A stretch of 62,319 bases of DNA, taken from Deltaproteobacteria bacterium (GTDB taxonomy: Bacteria > Myxococcota_A > UBA9160 > SZUA-336). The notes beneath the pieces are model-generated. The model did not search any database, was not told where the DNA came from, and saw nothing but the letters and a program-made list of their open reading frames with translations. This document shows positions 37,242-47,788 of the stretch, one piece after another; positions within the stretch are counted from its first letter, which is position 1; each line of letters begins with the position of its first letter. Location: contig VGRW01000014.1 in NCBI GenBank assembly GCA_016875225.1, forward strand, positions 1 to 62,319. Reading direction: 5' to 3'. Made by a program: the position numbers and the translations under genes.

Positions 37242-39620
37242 TCAGTCGAAGTAGCAGAAGTGGTCGGGCTGCGCGGCGAAGCCCGCCGGCGGCGCGTTGA
37301 TCTCGGCCTGCACGCGCGCGCGGTGCTCGTCGATCCAGGTGCGGATCGGAGCGAGCTGCGTCGTGAGCGGCCCCGTCACCGGCTCGATCAGCGCCTGCAT
37401 CCGGTCGATCTCGGCGTGGTGCGCGGCCGGATTCCAGACCGTGTCGAGCAGCGCCTGCAGCTTCGCCAGGTACAGCGCGCGCGTGTCGGGCATCGCGTAG
37501 AGCCGCCGGGCCAGGGCGGAGCGCGGCACGATCGCCTGGCAGTGCACGGGATCGCCGGTGCGGCCGCCGAGCGGGTTGCCGCGCCCGAACGTGTCGTCCG
37601 CGCCCCAGGGGATGAAGTGGATCTTCCCGTCCTGCGGCTTCACGTAGAAGTAGAAGTTGTTCTGGTCGTCGGCGTAGCCGTCCCAGTGGCCGATCAGCCC
37701 CTCGCCGGCCCAGAAGGTCAGGTAGGCGTCGAGGTCGACCACCGCCTCGATGGCCGCGCGCCGCTCCGAATTGGTGTAGGCCGGGTTCACCAGCGCCGCA
37801 GTCAGCGCGTCGATCTCGCTCTGGTCCAGGGCCGCGGCGTCGTCCTTCGGCTCGATCGTGTTGCGCCACGGCTCGCCGGTCGTCGGCGTGCCCTTCAGCC
37901 AGAAGTCGGAGAGCGTGCCCTCGTAGAGCCGGCCGGTGGCGTCGCCGAAGACGCGGCCCAGGAAGGGAGGCTTGATCGACTCCACGTTCACGTAGAGCTG
38001 GCCGTCGACCGGCGTCGCCTGCGTGGCGCCGTCCAGCGTGTGCACGGTGACGCGCGCGAAGTTGCAGCGCGGCGCGGGTATTCCGGCCGAGGCCATGATC
38101 TCGTAGCCCAGACACTGCTTCACGTAGGCCGGATCCTGCAGCGCGTTGTTCAGCGTCATGCGGTCGAGGCCCTCGAGCCGCTGGCCCGAGACGAACTCGC
38201 CGAAGTCGAGCTTCAGCGACGGCTTGGTCTGGGACAGCGAGCCGAAGAAGCCCTTCTTGCGGATGCCGACGTCGGCGAGCGGCTGGCCTTCGACCACGAC
38301 GTCGGCGTGGAAGAACGTGTAGGGGTCGGGAAACGGCGTGTCGCCGCAGCTCAGGTTCAGGAAGACCGCGTACAGGTTCCGCTCCTGGACGCGCATCGCG
38401 TCCCAGTCCGCCTTCTGCATCGTGACCTCGACCTCGAGCAGGCGGTCCGGGTCGAACCAGAGCGCCTCGGGATCGGCCGGCAGCGCCGCCGCGGGGCAGA
38501 CCGGCTCGATGCCGGGCGCGAGCCCGTTCGCTGCGCGCGACGTGACCGACGCGTCCGCGACGTTGCACGCGCCGTCGTTCACCACCCCGCACTTCGCGGG
38601 CGCGTCGACGTCCGCGATCTGCGCGGCGAGCTTCTCGCGCAGCCGCTGCCGGTCCGACGCGTCCACGTCGCCGTCGTCGTCGACGTCGCCGCACTCGCAG
38701 GCGTCGCCGATCCCGTTCGGCCCGCCGGGTGCGACGCCGCCGGAATCGGCCTGGCTTGCGTTGGGCTCGCCCGGGCAGTTGTCGTCGCAGCCCAGGGTCG
38801 CGCCGCCGCTGCAGGGCGCATCGCCCGCGATGCCGGAGCGGTCGCCGTCGTCGCCGATCCCGTCGGTGTCGCGGTCGGGAATCGCCAGGCCCAGCCGCAG
38901 CGCCGAGAGGTCCTGCAGCACGGAGCCTCCGCCCCAGGCGTTGGGCGCGGCGAAGCTGCTGGTCGTGCCGTCGTTGTACGACTGCGAGCAGCGGTGGGTC
39001 AGCGCGCTCGGCGCGGCCTCGAGCTTGAACACCTCGCGGCTGTTGACACCGACCGGTGGCGGGCTGCAGCCGGTCGCGGGATCCGGCGCGAGCCCCTCGC
39101 CCGCCGGCCCGAAGACCAGCGCGTCCGCGGCGTTCCGGATCGTGAGCTGCCAGTTGTCGTTCGAGACCGGGAAGCTGTTCGGCGTGACGAAGTCGGCGGA
39201 GCCCGCGTCGACGGCCTGGACGTTGATCGTCCAGTCGCCGGCGCCCGGGTCGTAGCTCACGTCGGTCGCGACGTCCTCGGCGACGGTCACGATCGTCCCC
39301 GCGCGCAGGTCCGCCCAGAGCGCGTTCTGGCTGAACACGAGCTCCTCGTTGCAGACGCCGTTGTCGCAGATCGAGAGCTTCCAGCCGCGCACGTCGAGGT
39401 GATCGGCGACCACGACCAGCTCGAACCAGTCGCCGCCGTTTCCGAGCACGCGCCCGAAGGCCGGGTCCGCGGCCTGTCCGCCATCCAGGTCGGCGCCGAG
39501 GGTGCCGCCGTTCAGATAGTTCGACGCCGACACGGCGTTGTACTCGTTCAGGATCAGCTGCGCCGCGCGCGCGTCGATCGAGAGGAGCAGCAGCGCTGCG
39601 ACGAGAAGCCACTTCTGCAT
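37242..39620 (-). CDS. Secreted CotH-like kinase protein with lamin-tail and dockerin-like modules
   Basis: A 792-residue exported protein. Residues 1-19 are a signal peptide ending DARA. A lamin-tail-like beta domain follows (LILNEYNAVSAS to GDWFELVVV, about 22-170). A Cys/Asp-rich calcium-binding stretch (about 255-375) holds thrombospondin-3-like DxDxDGxxD repeats and a dockerin-like CGDVDDDGDVDASDRQRLREKLA unit. The C-terminal half (about 400-750) is CotH-like: GIRKKGFFGS, KPSLKLDFGEF, LDRMTLNNALQDP and YEGTLSDFW. CotH proteins are atypical protein kinases, but extracellular action needs testing. It is followed within eight bases by the acyl-CoA ligase stop. Confidence 0.85.
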   Translation of the reverse strand: MQKWLLVAALLLLSIDARAAQLILNEYNAVSASNYLNGGTLGADLDGGQAADPAFGRVLGNGGDWFELVVVADHLDVRGWKLSICDNGVCNEELVFSQNALWADLRAGTIVTVAEDVATDVSYDPGAGDWTINVQAVDAGSADFVTPNSFPVSNDNWQLTIRNAADALVFGPAGEGLAPDPATGCSPPPVGVNSREVFKLEAAPSALTHRCSQSYNDGTTSSFAAPNAWGGGSVLQDLSALRLGLAIPDRDTDGIGDDGDRSGIAGDAPCSGGATLGCDDNCPGEPNASQADSGGVAPGGPNGIGDACECGDVDDDGDVDASDRQRLREKLAAQIADVDAPAKCGVVNDGACNVADASVTSRAANGLAPGIEPVCPAAALPADPEALWFDPDRLLEVEVTMQKADWDAMRVQERNLYAVFLNLSCGDTPFPDPYTFFHADVVVEGQPLADVGIRKKGFFGSLSQTKPSLKLDFGEFVSGQRLEGLDRMTLNNALQDPAYVKQCLGYEIMASAGIPAPRCNFARVTVHTLDGATQATPVDGQLYVNVESIKPPFLGRVFGDATGRLYEGTLSDFWLKGTPTTGEPWRNTIEPKDDAAALDQSEIDALTAALVNPAYTNSERRAAIEAVVDLDAYLTFWAGEGLIGHWDGYADDQNNFYFYVKPQDGKIHFIPWGADDTFGRGNPLGGRTGDPVHCQAIVPRSALARRLYAMPDTRALYLAKLQALLDTVWNPAAHHAEIDRMQALIEPVTGPLTTQLAPIRTWIDEHRARVQAEINAPPAGFAAQPDHFCYFD

Positions 39621-39627
39621 TTCGCTC

Positions 39628-41175
<1,548 letters not shown>

Positions 41176-41218
41176 GAAGACTCTCCTCCGTGGACGGACA
41201 TTCTGGCACACTCGAGCC

Positions 41219-41620
41219 ATGAAGAAGCTCAGAAAGGGCGTGCGCCAGCTCGTGGACGAGGCCAACGCCGAGGTCGAGTCGGTGAGCGCGAAGGACGCGA
41301 TCGCGCTCGCGAAGCGCGACGACGTGTTGATCGTCGATCTGCGCGATCCGCGCGAGCGCGAAGCCGACGGCTTCATTCCCGGCTCGTTTCACGCGCCGCG
41401 CGGAATGCTCGAGTTCTGGGTCGACCCCGAGAGCCCCTACTACAAGGACGTGTTCGGCAGCGGCAAGCGCTTCGTGCTGCACTGCGCGAGCGGCTGGCGC
41501 TCGGCGCTCGCCGCCAAGGCCGTGCAGGACATGGGGCTCGAGGGCGTGTCGCACATCGCCACCGGCTTCAAGGGCTGGGTCGAGGCGGGCGGGCCGGTCG
41601 AGGGCGGGTCGAAGGGCTAG
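41219..41620 (+). CDS. Single-domain rhodanese-like protein
   Basis: A 133-residue sulfurtransferase-fold protein. The persulfide-forming cysteine is Cys89 in LHCASGWRS, followed by the usual helix, and VDLRDPREREADGFIPGSFHAP is the conserved first half. It probably moves sulfane sulfur or detoxifies cyanide or sulfide in the cytoplasm. The ATG at 41219 lies back to back with the acyl-CoA ligase, whose start is 43 bases away on the other strand. No operon partner. Confidence 0.9.
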   Translation: MKKLRKGVRQLVDEANAEVESVSAKDAIALAKRDDVLIVDLRDPREREADGFIPGSFHAPRGMLEFWVDPESPYYKDVFGSGKRFVLHCASGWRSALAAKAVQDMGLEGVSHIATGFKGWVEAGGPVEGGSKG

Positions 41621-41676
41621 ACGCGCCGGCGCGTCGCGCAGCAAAGATCTTTCCCCCCGCGCGGCGCCTCGCGGGT

Positions 41677-41682
41677 TAGCAT
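41677..41682 (+). promoter_or_regulatory. -10-like hexamer TAGCAT before the propeller/dihaem gene
   Basis: TAGCAT lies 38 bases before the ATG at 41721 and a GGAAGGGGAAGGG ribosome-site run precedes that start. No -35 is evident. Confidence 0.3.
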
Positions 41683-41720
41683 GGCGCTCGGTCCTCGCGG
41701 GCCTCGGAAGGGGAAGGGAA

Positions 41721-44669
41721 ATGCGTAGTGGGACTTCCTTGCTCGTGCGGCTCGCGCTGGCCCTGGGCTCGATTCTCGTTTCGGGACCCGCGTTTGCGCA
41801 GGGCAACTACACGCTGTTCGAGAGCGGGCCGGTGCGACCGATCGCGCGCTCGGCGGACGGCAGCAAGCTCTTCGTGTGCAACATCCCCGACGGCCGGCTC
41901 GAGATCTTCGACGTCTCGGCGGCGGGGCTCTCGCATTCGGGCTCGGTGCCGGTCGGCGTCGATCCGGTCGCGGTCGCCGAGAGCCCGAGCGGCCAGGTCT
42001 GGGTGGTGAACCACCTATCGGACAGCGTCTCGATCGTCGACGTCGCGACGCAGCGGGTCGTGCGCACGCTGCACGTCGGCGACGAGCCGCGCGACATCGT
42101 CTTCGCGGGTGCGGGGCGCAATCGCGCCTTCATCAGCGCCGCGCACCGCGGGCAGAACCGCCCCGGAGATCCGCAGCTTCTCACGCCGAGCGTCGGGCGC
42201 GCGGACGTCTGGGTCTTCGACGCGACGAACCTCGGCGCAAGCGCAGGCGGAGACGAGATCGCGATCCTCTCCGCGTTCGGCGACACGCCGCGCGCGCTCG
42301 CGACGAGCCCCGACGGCCTGACCGTCTACCTGGCGGTCTTCCACTCCGGCAACAAGACCACCACCGTGAGCGAGGGGGTGCTGCCGACGCCGGCGCCGCT
42401 TCCAACGGTGAGCGGCCTGCCGGCTCCGCAGGTCGGCGTGATGCTGCAGCAGGTCGGCCCGACGACCTGGCGCGACGTGAACGGCAGCGACCACAACGGC
42501 CTGGTCCGCTTCAGCCTGCCCGACCAGGACGTGTTCAGCATCGACGCGGACGCGACGCTTCTAGACGCGAGCGCGATCACGGGCAGCGTCTCGTCGGTGG
42601 GCACGATCCTGTTCAACATGGTCGTGCACCCCGTGAACGGGACGATCTACGTCTCGAACACCGACGCGAACAACATGGATCGCTTCGAGGGCTCCGGCGC
42701 GACCAGCCTGCGCGGCGAGCTGCACCGCGCGCAGATCTCGCTGATCAGCGGCGGCGTCGCGCAGCCGCGGCGTCTGAACCCGCACATCGTCTACACCAAC
42801 CTCACGCCCGCGCAGGACGTGAACGACCGAAGCCTGGCGATGCCGACGGACATGGCGATCACGAGCGACGGCTCGACGCTCTACGTCGCGGCGTTCGGCT
42901 CGCGCAAGATCGGCATCGTCGACACGGCCGCGCTGGCGCTCGCGCCTGGCTCGCCCGGCGCGTTCGCGCCCGACACGGACGATCACGTCGAGCTCTCGGC
43001 CGGCGGGCCCGGCGGCGTTGCGCTCGACGAGCCGCGCGGCCGGCTCTACGTGCTGACCCGCTTCGACAACGCGATCTCGATCGTCGACACGGCCGCGCGT
43101 GCCGAGATCGCGCACCTGCCGCTCCACAGCCCCGAGGAGGAGAGCATCACCGTCGGCCGCGAGATCTTCTACGACGCGCGCTTCTCGTCCTCGAATGGCG
43201 AGGCGGCCTGCGCGAGCTGTCACGTCTTCGGCGACTTCGACAGCCTGGCCTGGGATCTCGGCGATCCGGCGGGCTCGGTCGTGCTGAACAACAACCCGTT
43301 CGTGAAGCTCAATCCGCCGCTGCAGAGCTTCGGCCTGACCGGACCGACTCTGAACTTCCTGCAGCCCGGCAGCGTCGTGCCGGGCAACCTCGACTTCCAC
43401 CCGCTGAAGGGCCCGATGACCACGCAGACGCTGCGCGGGATGGACCACGGCGGGCCGATGCACTGGCGCGGCGACCGCTCCGGCGGCACCGCGCAGAACC
43501 CGTGGGCCTACGACGGGACCCCGGGCGCGCTGGACGAGCGGCTAGCGTTCCAGGCCTTCAATCCCGCATTCGTCGGGCTGCTCGGGCGGCAGAGCACGAT
43601 CCCGGCCGGCGACATGATCGCGTTCACGGACTTCATCCTGCAGGTGCAGCTGCCTCCCAACCCGATCCGCAATCTCGACCGCTCGCTCACGGCCGACCAG
43701 CAGGCCGGGCTGAACTTCTACGTGGGCCCGATCTCGGACACGCTCAAGACCTGCGAGGGCTGCCATACGCTGAACCAGGCGTCGGGGTTCTTCGGCAGCG
43801 CGGGGCTCTCGACCTTCGAGGCCGAGACGCAGCACTTCAAGGTCGCACACCTGCGCAACGCGTATCAGAAGGTCGGCATGTTCGGGCAGGTGAATAGCGG
43901 CGCGGATCCGAACGCGCCTCAGGTCCGCGGCTTCGGCTACCTGCACGACGGCTCGGTCGCGACGGTGCTCTCGTTCCTGCAGTCGCCGGTGTTCCAGTTT
44001 CCCGGCGGCGACGCGCAGCGCACGCAGGTCGCCCAGCTGACCCTCGCGTTCGACACCGATCTCGCGCCCGTGGTCGGCCAGCAGGTCACGGCGACGGATG
44101 CGAACTACCAGGCCGTGGAGCTCTCGAATCGCATCGCGCTCCTGATCGCGCGCGCCGGCGCGAGCTACGCCGATCCGGATCGCCCCGGGAACAAGGAATG
44201 CGACCTGATCGTGAAGGGTCGGATCGCCGGACAGCCGCGCGGCTGGTGGATGAGCAGCCCGAGCGACTTCACGCCCGACCTCGGCGGTGCGCCGACGATC
44301 AGCGCCGCGAACCTGCTCCTGCTGGCTTCGACTCCCGGACAGGAGCTCACCTACACCTGCGTGCCGCCCGGGTCGGGCGAGCGCCTCGGCATCGACCGCG
44401 GCGGGATCGGCGACGGCTCGCAGCCCGACGGAATTCGCGACGCCTCGCAGTGCGGCGACGTCACGGCCGACGGGGTCGACACCGCGGCCGACGTCGCGGG
44501 AATGCGCGCCTGGCTCGCGGGCGCGAGCACGCCCGCGGCGCTCGCGAAGTGCAACGTGAACGGGGCGAACGGCAGCTCCGCTTCGAGCTGCGACATCGCC
44601 GACGTGACGGCGCTGCGACGGGCGCTGGCCGGTGCCGGACCCTCGCTATCACAGGGCTGCGTGCTCTAG
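41721..44669 (+). CDS. Secreted beta-propeller/dihaem cytochrome fusion with dockerin-like tail
   Basis: A 982-residue exported protein. A signal peptide (1-26, ending AFAQ) precedes a YVTN/YncE-like propeller (about 28-470, with repeats such as VSIVDVATQRVVRTLHVG). A dihaem cytochrome c peroxidase-like domain follows, with CASCH at 497-501 and CEGCH at 678-682 and the LRNAYQKVGMF region. Residues about 905-982 form a dockerin-like module with CGDVTADGVDTAADVAGMR and CDIADVTALRRALAG. Such fusions are known as surface or periplasmic peroxidase-like proteins of unclear role. A purine-rich ribosome site precedes the ATG. Confidence 0.87.
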   Translation: MRSGTSLLVRLALALGSILVSGPAFAQGNYTLFESGPVRPIARSADGSKLFVCNIPDGRLEIFDVSAAGLSHSGSVPVGVDPVAVAESPSGQVWVVNHLSDSVSIVDVATQRVVRTLHVGDEPRDIVFAGAGRNRAFISAAHRGQNRPGDPQLLTPSVGRADVWVFDATNLGASAGGDEIAILSAFGDTPRALATSPDGLTVYLAVFHSGNKTTTVSEGVLPTPAPLPTVSGLPAPQVGVMLQQVGPTTWRDVNGSDHNGLVRFSLPDQDVFSIDADATLLDASAITGSVSSVGTILFNMVVHPVNGTIYVSNTDANNMDRFEGSGATSLRGELHRAQISLISGGVAQPRRLNPHIVYTNLTPAQDVNDRSLAMPTDMAITSDGSTLYVAAFGSRKIGIVDTAALALAPGSPGAFAPDTDDHVELSAGGPGGVALDEPRGRLYVLTRFDNAISIVDTAARAEIAHLPLHSPEEESITVGREIFYDARFSSSNGEAACASCHVFGDFDSLAWDLGDPAGSVVLNNNPFVKLNPPLQSFGLTGPTLNFLQPGSVVPGNLDFHPLKGPMTTQTLRGMDHGGPMHWRGDRSGGTAQNPWAYDGTPGALDERLAFQAFNPAFVGLLGRQSTIPAGDMIAFTDFILQVQLPPNPIRNLDRSLTADQQAGLNFYVGPISDTLKTCEGCHTLNQASGFFGSAGLSTFEAETQHFKVAHLRNAYQKVGMFGQVNSGADPNAPQVRGFGYLHDGSVATVLSFLQSPVFQFPGGDAQRTQVAQLTLAFDTDLAPVVGQQVTATDANYQAVELSNRIALLIARAGASYADPDRPGNKECDLIVKGRIAGQPRGWWMSSPSDFTPDLGGAPTISAANLLLLASTPGQELTYTCVPPGSGERLGIDRGGIGDGSQPDGIRDASQCGDVTADGVDTAADVAGMRAWLAGASTPAALAKCNVNGANGSSASSCDIADVTALRRALAGAGPSLSQGCVL

Positions 44670-44672
44670 GCT
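44667..44672 (+). promoter_or_regulatory. -10-like hexamer TAGGCT before the Gfo/Idh/MocA gene
   Basis: TAGGCT overlaps the upstream stop codon and ends eight bases before the ATG at 44681, with no ribosome site; this is the leaderless geometry. Confidence 0.35.
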
Positions 44673-44680
44673 CCCCGAGC

Positions 44681-45751
44681 ATGAACTCCTCGGTGATCCG
44701 CATCGGTGTGATCGGCACCGGCATGATGGGCTGCGAGCACATCCGCAACCTGGCGCTGCTTCCCGGCGTCGCGGTCAGCGCGATCGCCGATCCCGACGAG
44801 CGAAGCCGCGGCTGGGGCCGGCTCGCCGCGGGCGCCGACGTGGAGATCTACGCCGACCACCGCGAGCTGCTCTCGAGAGCCGCGGTCGACGCGGTGGTGA
44901 TCGCCTCGCCCAATCACACCCACTTCGCAGTGCTGCAGGACGTGTTCCGCACCACGAAGCACGTGCTGGTCGAAAAGCCGCTCTGCACCACCGTCGACGA
45001 CTGCAAGCGCGTGGTCGAGCAGGCCGCGCGGCACCCGGCCGTGACCTGGGTGGGGATGGAGTACCGCTTCATGCGGCCGGTCGCGCGCCTGGTCGAGGAG
45101 GTGCACGCGGGCGCGATCGGAACCCTGCGCATGCTGGCGATCCGCGAGCACCGCTACCCGTTCCTGCGCAAGGTCGGCGACTGGAACCGCTTCTCGCGCA
45201 ACACCGGCGGCACGCTGGTCGAGAAGTGCTGCCATTTCTTCGACCTGATGAACCTGGCGACGCGCGCCCGCCCGGTGCGCGTGTACGCGTCGGGCGCGAT
45301 GGACGTGAACCATCTGGACGAGCGCTACGGCGGGGAGCGGCCCGACATCCTCGACAACGCCTTCGTCACGGTCGACTTCGACTCCGGCGCGCGGGGCTTG
45401 CTCGACCTGTGCATGTTCGCCGAGAACTCGACGAACGAGATGGAGATCGCCGCGACCGGCGACCGCGGCAAGGCCGAGGCGTTCATCCCCGCGCACCGGC
45501 TCGTGCTCACCCGGCGCGACCGGAACGAGCCGACGACGATCCAGTTCCACGTCGATCCGCGAGCCCGGGAAGCGGGCGCGCACCACGGCTCGACGCTGCT
45601 CGAGCATCTCGCGTTCCGCGACGCGATCCGCAGCGGCGCGAAGCCGCTGGTCTCGGTCGAGGACGGCGCGCTCGCCGTCGCCGTGGGCGCGGCCGGCGAG
45701 AGGAGCGCGATCGAGAAGCGCACCGTCGAGCTGCGCGAGCTCGGGCTCTAG
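44681..45751 (+). CDS. Gfo/Idh/MocA family NAD(P)-dependent oxidoreductase
   Basis: A 356-residue sugar or cyclitol dehydrogenase. The Rossmann motif GVIGTGMMG occupies residues 9-17 and the family signature EKPLCTT is near 99-105, with the catalytic Lys in it. The C-terminal alpha/beta domain contains GGTLVEKCCHFFDLMNLA, where the histidine is the usual substrate residue. The likely substrate is a sugar, inositol or similar polyol. It probably has its own promoter. It is convergent with the NYN gene. Confidence 0.9.
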   Translation: MNSSVIRIGVIGTGMMGCEHIRNLALLPGVAVSAIADPDERSRGWGRLAAGADVEIYADHRELLSRAAVDAVVIASPNHTHFAVLQDVFRTTKHVLVEKPLCTTVDDCKRVVEQAARHPAVTWVGMEYRFMRPVARLVEEVHAGAIGTLRMLAIREHRYPFLRKVGDWNRFSRNTGGTLVEKCCHFFDLMNLATRARPVRVYASGAMDVNHLDERYGGERPDILDNAFVTVDFDSGARGLLDLCMFAENSTNEMEIAATGDRGKAEAFIPAHRLVLTRRDRNEPTTIQFHVDPRAREAGAHHGSTLLEHLAFRDAIRSGAKPLVSVEDGALAVAVGAAGERSAIEKRTVELRELGL

Positions 45752-45760
45752 CCGCGCGGC

Positions 45761-46546
45761 TCAGCTCGCCTCGTAGAGGACCTCGTCGATCACGTAGGTT
45801 CCGCTTCTCGCGTCCTTGTGGATCACGATCAGCTTCTGCTTCTGCGCGTCCTCGAGCAGCCGGTTGAACGAGCGGTAGCCGTGGTACTCCTCGTTGACAC
45901 CGGGGTTCTTGCGCTTCATCGTCTCCTTCACGAGCGACGAGTGCGCCTCGCGGTTCTCGCGCAGCAGCGCCTCGACCGACTCGATCAGCAGGTCGAACGC
46001 CTCGCGCTGCTTCTTCGGCAGCTCCTTGGCCTTCGGCAGCGGCTTCTTCTCGCGCTCGACGGTCTTGCGCACCAGGTCGTCGTAGTAGATGAACTCGTCG
46101 CAGTGCTCGATGAACATGGGCGAGGTCGAGTTCTTGACCCCGCAGCCGATCGTGTGCCGGTTGTTCTCGCGCAGCTTCGCGACCAGCGGCGAGAAATCCG
46201 AATCGCCCGACACGATCGTGAACGTGTCGATGTGCGGCTTGGTGTGCGAGAGCTCGAGCGCGTCCACGACCATCTTGATGTCGGCGCTGTTCTTGCCGGT
46301 GAGCTTGGAGCCCGGCATCTCGATCAGCTCGACCCCCGCCTCGTGCAGCGGCCGGCGGTAGTCGGGGTAGCGAGTCCAGTCCGCGTAGGCCCGGCGGGTG
46401 ACCACGTTGCCCTTCTCGATCATCCGCCGCAGCACGAGCTGCACGTCGAAGATCTTGTAGCGCGCGTCGCGGTAGCCGATCGCGACGTTCTCGAGATCGA
46501 TGTACACCGCGATGTTCTTGGTCTCGGCGCCCGGGCTGCTGGCCAT
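45761..46546 (-). CDS. NYN-domain (PIN-like) protein with OST-HTH/LOTUS C-terminus
   Basis: A 261-residue LabA/DUF88-like protein, a probable ribonuclease. Acidic active-site residues appear in VYIDLENVAIG (Asp17), NSADIKMVVDALE and VSGDSDFSPLV, the NYN metal-binding set. The C-terminal 80 residues (SSLVKETMKRKNPGVNEEYHGYRSFNRLLEDA) fit an OST-HTH/LOTUS RNA-binding domain. GAGGAG precedes the ATG at 46546, and a TAGACT -10-like hexamer lies at 46573-46578 on the same strand. The RNA target is unknown. Confidence 0.88.
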   Translation of the reverse strand: MASSPGAETKNIAVYIDLENVAIGYRDARYKIFDVQLVLRRMIEKGNVVTRRAYADWTRYPDYRRPLHEAGVELIEMPGSKLTGKNSADIKMVVDALELSHTKPHIDTFTIVSGDSDFSPLVAKLRENNRHTIGCGVKNSTSPMFIEHCDEFIYYDDLVRKTVEREKKPLPKAKELPKKQREAFDLLIESVEALLRENREAHSSLVKETMKRKNPGVNEEYHGYRSFNRLLEDAQKQKLIVIHKDARSGTYVIDEVLYEAS

Positions 46547-46603
46547 TCGCTCTCCTCGTGTGGCAGCCGCGGAGTCTACACGAAGCACTCGCGTACGCGG
46601 CTC

Positions 46604-46620
46604 TTGGCTCGACCCTTGCA
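46604..46620 (+). promoter_or_regulatory. Near-consensus sigma-54 promoter
   Basis: TTGGCTCGACCCTTGCA differs from the TTGGCACG-N4-TTGCA consensus at one specified base and keeps GG (46606-46607), N10, GC (46618-46619). It points to the secreted-protein gene starting at 46635, with the expected transcript start only about four bases before its ATG. Confidence 0.5.
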
Positions 46621-46634
46621 GATCCCGCCCGGCC

Positions 46635-47231
46635 ATGAGCTGCAAAACGAGAATCCGGATCCCCGTCGCCACACTGGTCGCTCTGCTTCCCTTCCTGGCA
46701 CTCTGCCTACCCAATCTCGCCAGCGCGCAGACCACCTCGACCACGCACGCGCTGAAGCTCGGCGTGAAGGGGCTGGTGCAGGACACGGGCAGCACCGGCC
46801 TCGACGCGATCGGCAAGTTCAGCGCAAGCGAGACGAGCCTGTTCGAGCTGTGCACGGGAAGCGCCCCGACGAAGACCCAGGGTGTGTTCCTGGTGATCGA
46901 CTGCGACTTCCCGAGCAACAACCGGATCGTCGCGGCCGAGACCAGCCCGGTGGTCACGGTGCTCGAGGTGCTCGGCGACCTGCACCTCGAGAGCGACTTC
47001 GCGGCCGAGGCCGAATCGGCGAGCGCGGGCCTGAACAAGCTCGTGGTCCCCGCGTCGCTCGACCTCGCGTGTACCGACCTGAGCCTCGAGACCTCGGGCG
47101 TGCTCACGCTCAAGCTCTCGCCGATCTCCACCGGCGGCCCGATCTGCCCGGTCTCTGGATCGCTCGGCTTCTCGGGCAAGGCCATCGTCGAGGGCGAGCA
47201 CGTGATCATCGACCTCGGGTCCAAGCTCTAG
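46635..47231 (+). CDS. Uncharacterised exported protein
   Basis: A 198-residue protein with a signal peptide (about 1-30, ending NLASAQ) and a mature domain of small beta-rich repeats with three cysteines (FELCTG, VIDCDF, DLACTD). I do not recognise the family; sequences of this sort often belong to uncharacterised secreted proteins of deltaproteobacterial genomes. No catalytic motif is seen. The frame continues after the stop with 17 codons of coding-like composition (see findings). It has a sigma-54-like promoter and no ribosome site. The mature protein probably acts in the periplasm. Confidence 0.7.
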   Translation: MSCKTRIRIPVATLVALLPFLALCLPNLASAQTTSTTHALKLGVKGLVQDTGSTGLDAIGKFSASETSLFELCTGSAPTKTQGVFLVIDCDFPSNNRIVAAETSPVVTVLEVLGDLHLESDFAAEAESASAGLNKLVVPASLDLACTDLSLETSGVLTLKLSPISTGGPICPVSGSLGFSGKAIVEGEHVIIDLGSKL

Positions 47232-47287
47232 GTCGGCAACCGCAGCTCGACGATCAGCATCCCGCTCGAGGATCCGAACAGCTAGCC

Positions 47288-47306
47288 GCGCCGCCATAAG
47301 CGGCGC
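47288..47306. terminator. Possible hairpin terminator after the exported-protein gene
   Basis: GCGCCGC, five-base loop, GCGGCGC forms a perfect seven-pair stem followed by TTAAT. There is no long U-run, so factor-independent termination is uncertain. Confidence 0.35.
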
Positions 47307-47362
47307 TTAATCCGGGGCCGCAAGCCTTGCCCCCGTCGAATCCATCGACGGAGGCAAGAGAG

Positions 47363-47788
47363 ATGCGATCCACGATCCTGGTCGCCGCGGCGCTCGCGCT
47401 CGGCGCCCTTCCCGCGCGCGCCGAGCGGCCCGCGGACTTCGAAGCCGCGTTCGCGGCCGAAGCCCGGAACGCCGACCCCGCGTTCGCCGGCTTCTCGGCG
47501 GCGCGCGGCCAGTCCTTCTACGCGTCCACGCACGGCGGCGACTGGAGCTGCTCGACCTGCCACGGCGGCGATCCGAGCGCGGCCGGCCAGCACGCCGTCA
47601 CCGGCCAGCGGATCGAGCCGCTCGCGCCCGCCGCGAACGCGAAGCGCTTCAGCCGGACCGCTTCGGTCGAGAAGTGGTTCCGGCGCAACTGCAACGACGT
47701 GCTGAAGCGCCCCTGCACGGCGCAGGAGAAGGGCGACCTGCTGGTCTGGCTCATGGGCGCGAGCGCGGGCGCGGGGGGTGCGCGATGA
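47363..47788 (+). CDS. SHP-like monohaem cytochrome c (DUF1924)
   Basis: A 141-residue periplasmic cytochrome of the sphaeroides haem protein (SHP) family. Residues 1-20 are a signal peptide ending ARA. The single haem site is CSTCH at 63-67. The RRNCND segment around 107-112 includes the asparagine region that provides the labile distal ligand in SHP, with Cys110 and Cys118 likely bridging. SHP binds oxygen or nitric oxide and works with the next two gene products. GGAGG lies upstream of the ATG, whose 3' end overlaps the next start (ATGA). Confidence 0.88.
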   Translation: MRSTILVAAALALGALPARAERPADFEAAFAAEARNADPAFAGFSAARGQSFYASTHGGDWSCSTCHGGDPSAAGQHAVTGQRIEPLAPAANAKRFSRTASVEKWFRRNCNDVLKRPCTAQEKGDLLVWLMGASAGAGGAR

